64,000 nucleotides of DNA from Caballeronia sordidicola (GCF_000729995.1 NZ_JNFG01000199.1:558001-622000), one strand, 5' to 3'. Counted from the first letter of the stretch, positions 42,931-52,701 are shown. The notes: generated from the letters alone by a model not told the origin. A program made the numbers and translations.

Positions 42931-43923
42931 TCAGACAGCACTCGCCGGATCACGCCAGCGTGTCACGAGATCGACCAGCAGCGTGCAGCCCACGAACGCG
43001 CTGGCGGCAAAGACCGTCGTGCCGATCACGACAGGAAAGTCGCCATCCAGCGCTGCGGTAATGGCGAGCCGCCCTACGCCATCAAGCCCAAACATCTGCT
43101 CGGTGACAATCGCACCGCCCATGATTACGGCCAGCTCCAGACCGCCCAGGGTGATCACTGGATTAAGCGCCGCCGGCAGTGCATGCCGGAGCAATACCCG
43201 CCACTCGGGCACACCTTTCGCGCGAGCGGTGCGCACGTAATCCGCACCTAGTACATTGAGCATGCTTGCACGCACGACGCGCTGAAACATGCCTACTTCC
43301 GCCACTGACAGCGTCAGCCACGGCAGCAGCAAATGGCGCGCCCATTGCAGTGGATCGTCCGTTAGCGCCACATAGCCGCTGCCCGGAAATACATTGATAC
43401 TGTGCATCGAAAGCTGGAAGTAGAGAAAATACGACAGCAGCATGCCGCTCAAAAACGTCGGTACGGATAGCGCACCGTAAGCAAACCCCGACAACGTGTG
43501 ATCGACCCATGAATCGGCGCGACGTGCCGCGAGTACGCCGAGCAGGATCGACGCGATGGCCGAAATCACGAGCGCTCCGAGCGAGACGGAAAGCGTCACC
43601 GGCACCTTCGACAAAATCAGATCCGTGACGCTTGCCTGATGCCGGAATGAATAGCCGAGCGCGGGCGGCCAGTGGGCTAGACCCATGGGCGCCCCCTGAA
43701 TATCCGGTCCTCGATACAGGTAGTACCAAAGCTGCTCGTACCAGGGGGTATCGAGTCTTAGAGCATGCGCAACGGCGTCGATGGTTTGCTGGTCCGCGTT
43801 GCGCGGCGCCAGCATGACGGCGGGGTTCCGGTAGGCCAGCCGCGTGATGAAAAATGCGCTCACCAGCACGATGACAAGCGTGGACAGGGTGCGTGCGAAC
43901 AGGCGGGGAAGAATTCGTATCAT
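42931..43923 (-). CDS. DppB-type ABC permease 2
   Basis: This 330-residue inner-membrane protein has six hydrophobic helices and the DppB pattern (MHSINVFPGSGYVAL; EAA loop DYVRTARAKGVPEWRVLLRH). It is the last gene of the minus-strand peptide-type operon and converges on the LLM gene with a gap of 24 bases. It pairs with the DppC-type permease encoded upstream. Confidence 0.9.
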   Translation of the reverse strand: MIRILPRLFARTLSTLVIVLVSAFFITRLAYRNPAVMLAPRNADQQTIDAVAHALRLDTPWYEQLWYYLYRGPDIQGAPMGLAHWPPALGYSFRHQASVTDLILSKVPVTLSVSLGALVISAIASILLGVLAARRADSWVDHTLSGFAYGALSVPTFLSGMLLSYFLYFQLSMHSINVFPGSGYVALTDDPLQWARHLLLPWLTLSVAEVGMFQRVVRASMLNVLGADYVRTARAKGVPEWRVLLRHALPAALNPVITLGGLELAVIMGGAIVTEQMFGLDGVGRLAITAALDGDFPVVIGTTVFAASAFVGCTLLVDLVTRWRDPASAV

Positions 43924-43933
43924 GGGTGTTGGA

Positions 43934-44869
43934 TCAAAGCCGCTGCGGATCGAGGACGTTCCGAAGCCCCGAACTGATCGTATTGAAGCCGACTACCGTG
44001 ATGAACAGCGCGATGCTCGGCCCCAGCAGGAACCACGGCTGGACCTGATACATCGACGAGCGCTGTGCGTCGGCAATCATGTTGCCCCAGCTTGCCGCAG
44101 GCGCCTGCACGCCGACCCCAAGAAACGACAAAGTCGCTTCGGCAATGATGTTGTTGGGCAGTTGCACCGCCCAGTACACCAGTACCGAAGGCGCCACGTT
44201 CGGCAGGATTTCCCTGAATACGATGCGCCTCCTGCTGGCGCCGGCCACCGCGGCCGCTTCAATGAATGGAAGATGACGCATGCTCAGCACCAGGCCGCGC
44301 GTAAGCCGTGCGAAATAGGTCCATGAAAAAAATGAAATGACAATGATGACCACAAGCATTGGGTTGATGAGACTCTGACCGTCCGCGCCACGATTGAAGG
44401 CAAGCAGACTGAGCGCGGTCACCACGAATGGAAAGGACAGTGCAACATCGATGCCCTGGGAGACGACCCTGTCCGTAGCCCCTCCAAAGAAGCCCGCGAT
44501 CAGGCCGATCGTGGTGCCTATCAGCATGGCCAGCGTAGTCGATGGAATGGCAATGAGCAGGGAAATACGCGCACCGTACAGCGTTCGTACGAGAACATCG
44601 CGGCCGTTGTCGTCGGCACCTAGAGGAAAAGCGGCGCTCGGGCCAACCGGCAAGCCGGTCTCGGAGAGGGCTACGTCGCGGAACTGCTGCGTGGGTCCAT
44701 GTCCCAGCCACGCACTCACCCATGGCGCACCCAGTGCGGCAACAAGCACCAGAAACACCAGCACGATGCCGATGCGTACGGACGGCTCGCGCCGCAGGGC
44801 TCCTGCCAGCCCCGTACGAATGACGGGTGCCTGTATGGACGATGGTGCAAACAATGCGGGATCAGACAT
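43934..44869 (-). CDS. DppC-type ABC permease 2
   Basis: This 311-residue protein has an N-terminal OppC_N helix, five to six membrane helices, and the motif PLGADDNGRDVLVRTLYGAR. The EAA loop is AAAVAGASRRRIVFREILPN. Its start overlaps the ATPase stop by 8 bases. It completes the second importer's membrane domain. Confidence 0.9.
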   Translation of the reverse strand: MSDPALFAPSSIQAPVIRTGLAGALRREPSVRIGIVLVFLVLVAALGAPWVSAWLGHGPTQQFRDVALSETGLPVGPSAAFPLGADDNGRDVLVRTLYGARISLLIAIPSTTLAMLIGTTIGLIAGFFGGATDRVVSQGIDVALSFPFVVTALSLLAFNRGADGQSLINPMLVVIIVISFFSWTYFARLTRGLVLSMRHLPFIEAAAVAGASRRRIVFREILPNVAPSVLVYWAVQLPNNIIAEATLSFLGVGVQAPAASWGNMIADAQRSSMYQVQPWFLLGPSIALFITVVGFNTISSGLRNVLDPQRL

Positions 44870-46514
44870 CGGTCTCCTCCGGGGCGAATTCGGTCAGATT
44901 GATCGGGGAGCGCATGCGGCCCGGAATGGCCGCAACCAGCTTCTTTGTGTAGGGATGCTGCGGGTTCGCGAGCACCGACCTGGCAGGCCCCGCTTCTACC
45001 ACTCGCCCGCCTTCGAGCACGAGAACGCGATCGCACAGCTCACTGACGACGCCCAGATCGTGCGAGATAAAAAGAAACGACACACGCTCGGTAGCGCGAA
45101 TCGAACGCAACAGTTCAACGATCTTTCGCTGGGTAGAACTGTCTAGTGCCGAAACCGGTTCATCGGCTACCACCACGCGTGGCTGCAGGGCAATCGCACG
45201 GCCGATGGCAACGCGCTGGCGCTGACCACCCGAAAGATGGACAGGAAACCGGTCCAGCAGTTCGGCCGGTAGCGCGACTCGCTGCATGAGCTCGGCAACG
45301 CGCTGCGCGATCGCGCCCGCATCGAGCCGCGTGTTGTTGATGAACGGCTCGCTCAGGATCGTGCGGACGCGTTGCCGCGGATTGAGCGTCCCATAGGGAT
45401 CCTGAAAGATCACCTGGATTGCCGAACGCAAGCCTGGCGAGATCTTCAACGGCCCTGTTCCAGGTACGGAGTAGCGCTCGCTCGCCAGCGTCACCGAGCC
45501 CGAATCCGGGCGGTCGAGCGCCGCTACAATGCGACCGATCGTTGACTTGCCCGATCCTGACTCTCCCACAAGACCGAGGATCTCCCCTTCATGGAGTTCG
45601 AAGGAAACATCGTGGAGAACCGGGGCCGAGCGCTTCGCGAACCATCCCGATTGCCGGAACGAACGGGTGATGCCGTCCACGATCAGCAGCGGCGCGACCG
45701 TTGACACCTGTTGGGGCGACATTGAGACCGGCGCCGGACCATGCCGGGATGCGGCAAGCAACTCCCGCGTATAGACATGGGCGGGCGCATTCTGCACTTG
45801 TGCGGCCGGTCCGCTCTCAACCACCACACCGTGCCGCATCACGGCAATGTCATCGGCAATATCGGATACAACCGCGAGATCGTGGCTGACGAACACCAGC
45901 GCCGTACCGTGGCGCTGCTGCAAGCGCCTGAGCAAGCGCAGGATAGATGCTTGCACGGTGACGTCGAGCGCGGTAGTGGGCTCATCGGCAATGATGACCG
46001 CCGGGTTCATCGCTATGGCGATCGCGATCATCACGCGCTGACGCATGCCGCCCGAGAACTGATGCGGATAATCATGCACACGCCGGGCAGGCTCCTTGAT
46101 GCCAACCTCTTCGAGCAGTTCGATCACGCGTGTCCGCAATGCGGCCTTGCCCGTACGCTGGTGCACGCTGATGGCTTCCGCAATCTGCCGACCCACTGTC
46201 TTCAGCGGATGCAGGTTGCTCGACGGATCCTGAAACACATAGCCGATTCCAACGCCACGCAGCGCGCGTAACCGGCTGGCCGACAGACCCAGGATCTCGC
46301 GGTGCTCGCACAACACGCTGCCCTGCACCGACGCTCCGGGTGGCAAAAGGCCCGTCGCCGCGAGCAGTGCGACGCTCTTTCCCGAACCCGACTCGCCGAC
46401 GATTGCCAACGTACGACCCGCGTCCACCGCGAACGACACGCCATGCACGACCTCGCTTCGACGCACACCAACGCCGAAGCTCACGACCAGATCCCTGACC
46501 TCGAATGCCGCCAT
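44862..46514 (-). CDS. Fused DppD-DppF-type ABC ATPase 2
   Basis: The ATG at 46514 gives 550 residues; the frame continues upstream into the end of the binding-protein gene, so 46574 is rejected. There are two ABC domains with Walker A GESGSGKSV and GESGSGKST, signatures FSGGMRQRVMIAIA and LSGGQRQRVAIGRA, and DEPTTALD / DEPVSALD Walker B motifs. It energises the second peptide-type importer. It resembles ATPase 1 in layout but is clearly a different branch. Confidence 0.92.
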   Translation of the reverse strand: MAAFEVRDLVVSFGVGVRRSEVVHGVSFAVDAGRTLAIVGESGSGKSVALLAATGLLPPGASVQGSVLCEHREILGLSASRLRALRGVGIGYVFQDPSSNLHPLKTVGRQIAEAISVHQRTGKAALRTRVIELLEEVGIKEPARRVHDYPHQFSGGMRQRVMIAIAIAMNPAVIIADEPTTALDVTVQASILRLLRRLQQRHGTALVFVSHDLAVVSDIADDIAVMRHGVVVESGPAAQVQNAPAHVYTRELLAASRHGPAPVSMSPQQVSTVAPLLIVDGITRSFRQSGWFAKRSAPVLHDVSFELHEGEILGLVGESGSGKSTIGRIVAALDRPDSGSVTLASERYSVPGTGPLKISPGLRSAIQVIFQDPYGTLNPRQRVRTILSEPFINNTRLDAGAIAQRVAELMQRVALPAELLDRFPVHLSGGQRQRVAIGRAIALQPRVVVADEPVSALDSSTQRKIVELLRSIRATERVSFLFISHDLGVVSELCDRVLVLEGGRVVEAGPARSVLANPQHPYTKKLVAAIPGRMRSPINLTEFAPEETDV

Positions 46515-46530
46515 GATGATCGCCGGGACG

Positions 46531-48306
46531 TTACTGACGCACTGCGATATTCGTGATGTCCGCCTGGACCGCAAGGGACGACCACACCCAGTTCGTCAGC
46601 CGGTCCGACGTGATCGCGACGCGGCGTTTCTCGAACAGCGGAATCCACGGCAAGTCAGCCGATACCACCTTGTCGGCTTCTGCCCAGATGGGTTCCGGAT
46701 TGTCGGAGGGGAACGCTTTTGCCGCGAGGCCATTCAGCACCGGATTGCTGTAGCAGATCGCATAGTTGTTACCCTTGCCGCAGGGCGAAGCGTCGGAATC
46801 CAGCCAGCCGCCCAGCAGCATGCGTGTGCTCGGGCCCTGCCAGTCGGGTGCGAACTGCGCCAGCGCAATGTCATAACGGCTCTTGGAATCCTGCAGGTAA
46901 GCAAGGAACTGCGTGGGCGGGATCGGGATCAGGTTCAGCTTGATGCCTGATGCCGCGAGGTCCTCTTTCAAGGTCACCGCAATGGTCGAAAACTGTGCGT
47001 TGGACCGGTAAGCCAGATCAAACGTAATACCGTCCGGGTATCCCGCCTGCGCAAGAAGCTGTTTCGCCTTCACCGGGTCGCCGCGGCTGCCCGCGGTTGA
47101 ATAAGGATCGAGCGGTCGATGGCCGAGCGTCGTCGACGTGATGATCTGGCCCAACGGCACCGCCGCAATCGACCCGCCTTGCGCCTGCACGATGTGCGCC
47201 TTGTTCACTGCATAGGCCAGCGCCTGACGCGTTGCCAGTTTGCGCAACGCGGCGGCCCCCGGACTCACGGCTTCCGGCCGCGCATTGATCACGATGAAGT
47301 TAGCCGCCCCGCTATTTGACGCACGCAGATAAAGGCTCTTCTGCGCCTCAAAGCGGCGGATCGTGGCGAGCGGCGGCACATCCAGATAGAGCGACAGGTC
47401 CGCATCGCCGGCCTGGATTTTCTGCACGACGGCGTCTTCGCTATTGGTCGTGAAGTCGAGCACGATCTGATCGACATAGGCTTTGCGGGCCGGATCAAGC
47501 GCGTGATTGTAGTTCGGGACTTTCTTCAGCACGAGCTTCTGCCCGCTGACATACGAGTCGACGGTGTACGGACCGCTCGAAGGAAAGTTCTTGCGGAACT
47601 CCTGCGAGTCGGGGAAATAACGCGACGCCACCTCTTCCGGCAGCGGGGTCACGAAGTTCATCGAGAGGATGTTGAGAAAATCGTAGTTGCGCGTGTCCGA
47701 GCGCAGGACCAGCGTGTGGTCGTCGGGCGCGGATACGCCCGCGATCTCATGGGTATCGATGAACTTGCGGCTTGCCGCGAGATCGCCCGAAGGCACCTTC
47801 GCGAAGTCCTTGCAGTAGCCCGCAAAACCCGCGAATGCGAGATTGAAATAGTTGACCGCAGCGACCTGCTTGTTCGGATCGCAGAAGCGCTTGATCGCGT
47901 AGACGAAATCCCGGGCGACGATCGGCCGGTTCGTCGGCCCTGAATACGTCACGCCCTCACGCAGATGGAACGTAAAAGTCTTGCCGTCCGGGCTCACATC
48001 CCAGGATTGCGCGAGGTCGGGAACCAGCTTGGTGTCGTCCTTCAGGTTGGTCGCCGAACCCGGGTACGTGACGAGTTGGCGCGTCACGGCGCGCAGGACT
48101 TCCCACGAATCGGTGCTGTAACCGGTCAGCGGATCGAACGCGTCGATATCCGGTTGCAGCGACGCCAGGCGCAACGTCCCGCCCGGCTTCGGCGTACTGT
48201 CAGCGTCAGCCGCGATTGCGACAGCCGAACTTGTCAAAGCAGCAATGAGCAAGGGCAGAAGAACCCGGTTGGCACCGGGGAGAGGTAATGTCATTTGCAT
48301 TCTCAT
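46531..48306 (-). CDS. Dipeptide-type ABC substrate-binding protein 2
   Basis: This 591-residue protein has a Sec signal (LLPLLIAALTSSAVAIAADA) and an SBP_bac_5 domain (FTFHLREGVTYSGPTNRPIVARDFVYAIKR). It is longer than most DppA (about 535). Several ATGs lie at the start (48306, 48300, 48294) and no strong ribosome site chooses among them. It captures the substrate for the second importer and probably delivers organosulfur or organonitrogen compounds, given the monooxygenase gene in the same operon. Confidence 0.88.
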   Translation of the reverse strand: MRMQMTLPLPGANRVLLPLLIAALTSSAVAIAADADSTPKPGGTLRLASLQPDIDAFDPLTGYSTDSWEVLRAVTRQLVTYPGSATNLKDDTKLVPDLAQSWDVSPDGKTFTFHLREGVTYSGPTNRPIVARDFVYAIKRFCDPNKQVAAVNYFNLAFAGFAGYCKDFAKVPSGDLAASRKFIDTHEIAGVSAPDDHTLVLRSDTRNYDFLNILSMNFVTPLPEEVASRYFPDSQEFRKNFPSSGPYTVDSYVSGQKLVLKKVPNYNHALDPARKAYVDQIVLDFTTNSEDAVVQKIQAGDADLSLYLDVPPLATIRRFEAQKSLYLRASNSGAANFIVINARPEAVSPGAAALRKLATRQALAYAVNKAHIVQAQGGSIAAVPLGQIITSTTLGHRPLDPYSTAGSRGDPVKAKQLLAQAGYPDGITFDLAYRSNAQFSTIAVTLKEDLAASGIKLNLIPIPPTQFLAYLQDSKSRYDIALAQFAPDWQGPSTRMLLGGWLDSDASPCGKGNNYAICYSNPVLNGLAAKAFPSDNPEPIWAEADKVVSADLPWIPLFEKRRVAITSDRLTNWVWSSLAVQADITNIAVRQ

Positions 48307-48368
48307 TCAGGAGGATATTGATTCGGTTTCTGCGCTCGCTACGAGCGCATGAGGCGATCTGGATCTGC

Positions 48369-49583
48369 TCAGAAATGCGTGCCGCAAAACGGCGCGGCAT
48401 CGGTAGAAAAGAGCTGATCGAGCGCGGTCACCGCACTGGCTGAACGCGCTTGCGCGCGACCCGATTGCACCAGTTGCCACCACCGCGTCCCGCCAAGGTA
48501 GGCGGCGGCCAGCGCTGCGACATCGGCCGTCACGTCCGGCGTCGCGTCACTTGGCACGACCCCGTTCGAGGTGATCTGAAAGCGCCCATTGTTTTGCGCA
48601 AGCAGCGGGTCCGTCACATCGATGACTACGCTCGCGTCGTCTGAATAGCGCCGCGCGTTCAGTGCGATGCGGGTATCGACAATGCGAAGCCAGGTTTCAT
48701 CGCGCAGATCCGTTGCCTTCGCATGCCGGTAGTCCTCGAGCAGCCATGGCAACAGGTCATCTGTCGGGCGAGCCGTCAGCACGATCCTATGCACCAGGTC
48801 GAGCGACAGCACATGCGCGATCAGCGCGGCATACGTTTCAGGCGACGCCGCGACGAGATCGTCGACCACGATCGTTCGTTGCCGTTCCGCAAACCAGTTG
48901 GCGCTCGGGACCGCGTGATAACGGACGTAACCTTCTTCCCCGTGAACGGCAACATGGGAAGGCGTAAGTGCGCCCTGCTGACGCAGTTCCTGCAGACGCC
49001 ACCAGTACGCGCCTCGGTCGATCGCCCCTGCTCGCTCGGGCAAGAGCGAGCGATACAGCACGGGCATGCGACGCCAGGCGTCATCCGTGTCGATGAGTTG
49101 CACCGAACCACGCGCCACGTCGACGTGCATACGCGCATTGACCGCGTCTACTTCGATAGTCGCCGCCGAGCTCGCCACCGCGTAGCCGAACCGGCCATAG
49201 ATGCTTGCGGATGCCGCGCGCAGCGACGCCAAGGCCTCGCCGCGCTTGGCGGCGTCTTCCAGTTGCCGGACCAGCAACGCCTTCGCCACGCCCCGGCGCG
49301 TGTGCCCGGGAAGCACACCGACATGCGTGACGGCCGCGTGCGGCACGCGCTCGCCTCCCGGCACGGCGATCGTGCCAGCGTACGAATCCGTGGTCCCGAT
49401 CAGGCGATCGTCTTCGAATGCGCCATAGGTACGCCCCGCGTCGTTCAGCCGGTTCAGTTCCACTGCCTGATCGCGCGGCAGCATCGGCAATCCGATCATC
49501 GCCGTGCGGAATACTTTCATTGCCGCAAGCAGCGCTTCGTCTCCGTTCAGGCCGCGCACATGCAGCGCGCTTTGAAATGTCAT
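48369..49583 (-). CDS. Eis-like GNAT acetyltransferase with SCP2-type C-terminal domain
   Basis: The ATG at 49583 is preceded by gaaaggaactgcggag. The 404-residue protein has two GNAT-like halves followed by a sterol-carrier-protein-like domain, as in Mycobacterium Eis. The acetyl-CoA loop is in VTHVGVLPGHTRRGVAKALL. Eis enzymes acetylate aminoglycosides and proteins; here the substrate is unknown. Position between an LLM monooxygenase and the ABC importer suggests acetylation of an imported amine, or self-protection. Confidence 0.85.
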   Translation of the reverse strand: MTFQSALHVRGLNGDEALLAAMKVFRTAMIGLPMLPRDQAVELNRLNDAGRTYGAFEDDRLIGTTDSYAGTIAVPGGERVPHAAVTHVGVLPGHTRRGVAKALLVRQLEDAAKRGEALASLRAASASIYGRFGYAVASSAATIEVDAVNARMHVDVARGSVQLIDTDDAWRRMPVLYRSLLPERAGAIDRGAYWWRLQELRQQGALTPSHVAVHGEEGYVRYHAVPSANWFAERQRTIVVDDLVAASPETYAALIAHVLSLDLVHRIVLTARPTDDLLPWLLEDYRHAKATDLRDETWLRIVDTRIALNARRYSDDASVVIDVTDPLLAQNNGRFQITSNGVVPSDATPDVTADVAALAAAYLGGTRWWQLVQSGRAQARSASAVTALDQLFSTDAAPFCGTHF

Positions 49584-49692
49584 CTCCGCAGTTCCTTTCT
49601 CGCAAATGCAAGAATGCTGGCAAACCATCCTGTCCTGATCGTCATTGCCCGGTGCTCCGCGTCGCTGGTAGAAAAGGTTTGATGGATGGAGC

Positions 49693-51051
49693 TCATTGGC
49701 GCGCGTCGTCGAGACGCTGCCGGCTTGCAGGATGATCGGCGGGAATGCGTGCGGAGTCGCTCTCGAACAGCCTTTCGCGCAGGGTCGCGTCGCGGCGTTC
49801 ACGCAGGCGCCCGCGGCGATCGAGTTCCGGCACCGCGTAACGCACGAAGTCGGCGAAACTGCCGGGGCTCAGGATATGGATCAGGTTGATACCGTCGGTA
49901 TCGGTTGCTTCGAGCCAGCGCTCAATCCCGTCCGCGACTGTCACGGGTCCGCCGACGATTGTCTTGCTGCGCCCGAAACCTTCTGCCGGCGCGAGCGCTT
50001 CGCGTAGCGTCCACTGGCGGCCACCGGCAGGATCGTCGAACATGCGCAGCAACGATCGGTTCGAGTCCGTGTCCTGGTACTTCAACGGCCCATCGAGTGG
50101 CTGGCTTGAAAAATCGATACCGGTACTTGCCGAATAGTGGGCAATGGCGCCTTCGACGTTAAAGAACGAGCGGTACTCGAGCAGCTTGTCCTGCGCCGCA
50201 CGATCGCTCTCGTCAACAATCACGGCGACACCGCTGATGAACTTGATCGCATCAGGACTACGGCCGTAGCTGAACGCTGCTGCCTTGATCTGGGCGACGT
50301 TGCGACGGATGCCCGCCGCATCCGCCCCGGCGACGAACACCACTTCCGCATGTTTGCCGGCGAACTGCTGACCGCGCGGCGAACCTCCGGCCTGGAACAG
50401 AACGGGCACACGCTGAGGGCTCGGCGCCGACAAATGCGCACCCGGGACGTTGAAGTATTTACCGTGATGACCAATGGCGCGCACTTTCGCCGGATCGGTA
50501 TAGAGCCCTTCGGGAAACTGCGCGCTGCCGAAGTCCCGAACCACGGCGCCGTCCTGCCACGAGTGCTCCCACAGCTTGTAGACGACATCGAGAAACTCGT
50601 CGGCAATCTCATAGCGCTCGTCGTGCGGCACCTGACGCTCGAGGCCGAGATTGCGTGCAGCGCTGTCCAGTTGCGAGGTCACGACATTCCACGCAATCCG
50701 GCCCTTCGTCAGGTGGTCGAGGGTGGTGAACTTGCGCGCCAGCAGATACGGTTGTTCGTAGGTTGTCGACACCGTGACGCCAAAGCCGAGATGCCGGGTA
50801 GCCGCGGCCATTGCCGAAACCAGGAGCAATGGGTCATTGACGGGCGATTGAGTACCGGTGCGCAGCGATGCATCCGCGCTGCCGCCGTGGACGTCGAGAA
50901 GACCGAGCGCATCGGCAATGAACAGGTTGTCGAAACGGCCCTCCTCTAGCAGCTTTGCGAGCTCGATCCAGTAGTCGATATCGGTATAGCGATACGCCTG
51001 ATCGTCGGGATGACGCCAAAGTCCGTAGTTGAGATGCGAGACGGTGTTCAT
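49693..51051 (-). CDS. LLM-class flavin monooxygenase 2, NtaA/DszA family
   Basis: The ATG at 51051 gives 452 residues beginning MNTVSHLNYGLWRHP, the normal opening for the family; a longer frame to 51135 lacks a good start. The protein has RFDNLFIADALGLLDVHGGS and TKGRIAWNVVTSQLDSAARN, the family signatures. It requires reduced flavin from a separate reductase. It is the first gene of the second importer operon and lies divergent from an acyl-CoA-dehydrogenase-like DszC homologue. Oxidation of an organosulfur compound is likely. Confidence 0.88.
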   Translation of the reverse strand: MNTVSHLNYGLWRHPDDQAYRYTDIDYWIELAKLLEEGRFDNLFIADALGLLDVHGGSADASLRTGTQSPVNDPLLLVSAMAAATRHLGFGVTVSTTYEQPYLLARKFTTLDHLTKGRIAWNVVTSQLDSAARNLGLERQVPHDERYEIADEFLDVVYKLWEHSWQDGAVVRDFGSAQFPEGLYTDPAKVRAIGHHGKYFNVPGAHLSAPSPQRVPVLFQAGGSPRGQQFAGKHAEVVFVAGADAAGIRRNVAQIKAAAFSYGRSPDAIKFISGVAVIVDESDRAAQDKLLEYRSFFNVEGAIAHYSASTGIDFSSQPLDGPLKYQDTDSNRSLLRMFDDPAGGRQWTLREALAPAEGFGRSKTIVGGPVTVADGIERWLEATDTDGINLIHILSPGSFADFVRYAVPELDRRGRLRERRDATLRERLFESDSARIPADHPASRQRLDDARQ

Positions 51052-51119
51052 GGTGAACCCGCTCAAGATGATTGGTTTGCTGGACACGTTCGCGAAGAGG
51101 AATAGGACTATTACGGCGG

Positions 51120-51163
51120 AACGACTCGATCTCATTCACTGAGTCGTTCAATGAGTCGTTCAA
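51120..51163. promoter_or_regulatory. Inverted and direct repeats upstream of the LLM operon
   Basis: AACGACTC (51120-51127) is the perfect complement of GAGTCGTT (51141-51148), with a 13-base spacer. The unit tgagtcgttcaa is directly repeated at 51140-51151 and 51152-51163. The site lies about 70 bases before the LLM monooxygenase start and could be an operator for it or for the divergent DszC-like gene. The regulator is unknown; the LysR gene at 52702 is one candidate. Confidence 0.5.
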
Positions 51164-51447
51164 TGAGCTGAAGCGTTTTTTATCCTAGCATCGGCGTTGT
51201 CGAAAATTTGGAGTACGGATATAGCAATTTATTCGATTCAATCCTGGGAACAGGGTCTATCTAAATCGCGGTGACGCAACTATTTTTATGAGCAGCCTTG
51301 CATGGAGCAATGAGCATTAAAAGTGCGACCTCGACACCGTCCGTCCCGCAGACATCCTGATTTGCAAATCATCAATCGATGGTGGCGCGCTCATCCAGCG
51401 CGTCGCCATAATCGCTGAACGCAATGGTTCATAAAAGGAGGCGGTGG
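51164..51447. other. Rest of the divergent promoter region before the DszC-like gene
   Basis: The gap between the two divergent genes totals 396 bases (51052-51447) including the repeats described separately. It is AT-rich between 51180 and 51290, consistent with promoters. The ribosome site aaaggaggcggtgg lies just before 51448. No sigma-54 (-24/-12) consensus was recognised. Confidence 0.4.
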
Positions 51448-52677
51448 ATGTCAAACGTTCTAAGCGAAGTCGACGCGTTACCGGTTTCGCGGCCTGCTCA
51501 GGCGAAAGAAGCCCTGAGAACCCGCGCCCCTTTACTCAGCGAAGCGTTGCTCACGCGCATCGGCGAACGCGCCGCCGGCTATGACAGCGAGAACCGCTTC
51601 TTCACCGAAGACCTCGACGACCTGCAGCGCGCCGGATTTCTCCACGCCGCCGTGCCTGTTGCACTGGGTGGGCTCGGCCTCACGCTACCCGAGTTGTTGC
51701 GTGAACAGGTCCGCCTCGCTTATCGCGCGCCGGCGACCGCCCTCGCGTTGAACATGCATCAATACTGGATCGGTGCGGCACTTCATCTGTTACGCAAGGG
51801 CGATACCTCCGCGCAATGGATACTCGAAGAAGCCGGCGCCGGCAAAGTCTTCGCGGCCGGCCACGGCGAGCCCGGCAATGACCTGGGCCTGGCTCATTCA
51901 TTCGTCAAGGCGACGCCGCTACCCGACGGGAGTTATCGTTTCGATGGCCGCAAGGTCTTGACCTCGCTTGCACCGGCATGGGACTGGCTCGGCGTGCATG
52001 GCCGGGATGACTCCGATCCGGCGCATCCGAAGATAGTGCATGCATTTATCCGGCGTGAATCGCCGGGGCATCGTACGGTCCAGACCTGGGACGCGCTGGG
52101 GTTGCGCGCCACGCGCAGCGACGATACCTATCTTGAAGGAGCCATTGCGGCGCCGGAACACGTGACGCGTGTGCTGCCCGCCGGCATCCCCAACGACCCG
52201 TTCGTGGATGGCATCCTGGGCGCTGTGCTGCCGGGGCTCGGTGCGGTGTACTACGGCATCGCCAAGCGTGCGTTCGATCTGGCCATCGGCGCGGCACGCA
52301 GCCGCACATCGGCGGCGCTGCAAGGGCAGACCTACGCGCATAAGCCGTTCACGCAAGCTGCCGTGGCGGAAGCCGCGATCGAACTCGACAGTATCGAAGC
52401 GTTGAACGAGCGCGTGGCGGCGCAATGGTGGGAAGGGTATGCCGAGGATGAGCCGTGGATCGCTAAATTGCTGGCAGCAAAACAGCATGCCGTGGACGGC
52501 GCGCTGCGGGTGGTGAACCTGTCGCTGCGCATAGCGGGCGCCGCGTCTTTGTCGCGCCGCAATGAACTCGAACGCTTGTATCGCGATGTACGCGCCGGGG
52601 CATTTCATCCGCCAAATGCTGACGCCTCGCATGAGGTCATCGGCCAGGCATATCTCGGCGTGCTCGGCGAGGCATGA
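51448..52677 (+). CDS. Acyl-CoA-dehydrogenase-fold flavin monooxygenase 1 (DszC/SfnB-like)
   Basis: The ATG at 51448 follows aaaggaggcggtgg; an in-frame ATG at 51424 is rejected. The 409-residue protein has the acyl-CoA dehydrogenase fold. The N-terminal helical domain contains FFTEDLDDLQRAGFLHAAVP, followed by a middle beta domain and a C-terminal four-helix bundle. DszC oxidises dibenzothiophene sulfur, and SfnB-type proteins act in dimethylsulfone utilisation. I cannot exclude an ordinary acyl-CoA dehydrogenase, but the context of two LLM monooxygenases favours the sulfur role. Confidence 0.8.
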   Translation: MSNVLSEVDALPVSRPAQAKEALRTRAPLLSEALLTRIGERAAGYDSENRFFTEDLDDLQRAGFLHAAVPVALGGLGLTLPELLREQVRLAYRAPATALALNMHQYWIGAALHLLRKGDTSAQWILEEAGAGKVFAAGHGEPGNDLGLAHSFVKATPLPDGSYRFDGRKVLTSLAPAWDWLGVHGRDDSDPAHPKIVHAFIRRESPGHRTVQTWDALGLRATRSDDTYLEGAIAAPEHVTRVLPAGIPNDPFVDGILGAVLPGLGAVYYGIAKRAFDLAIGAARSRTSAALQGQTYAHKPFTQAAVAEAAIELDSIEALNERVAAQWWEGYAEDEPWIAKLLAAKQHAVDGALRVVNLSLRIAGAASLSRRNELERLYRDVRAGAFHPPNADASHEVIGQAYLGVLGEA

Positions 52678-52701
52678 GAAAGCGGCCCCTCGCCGGGCCT
52701 G

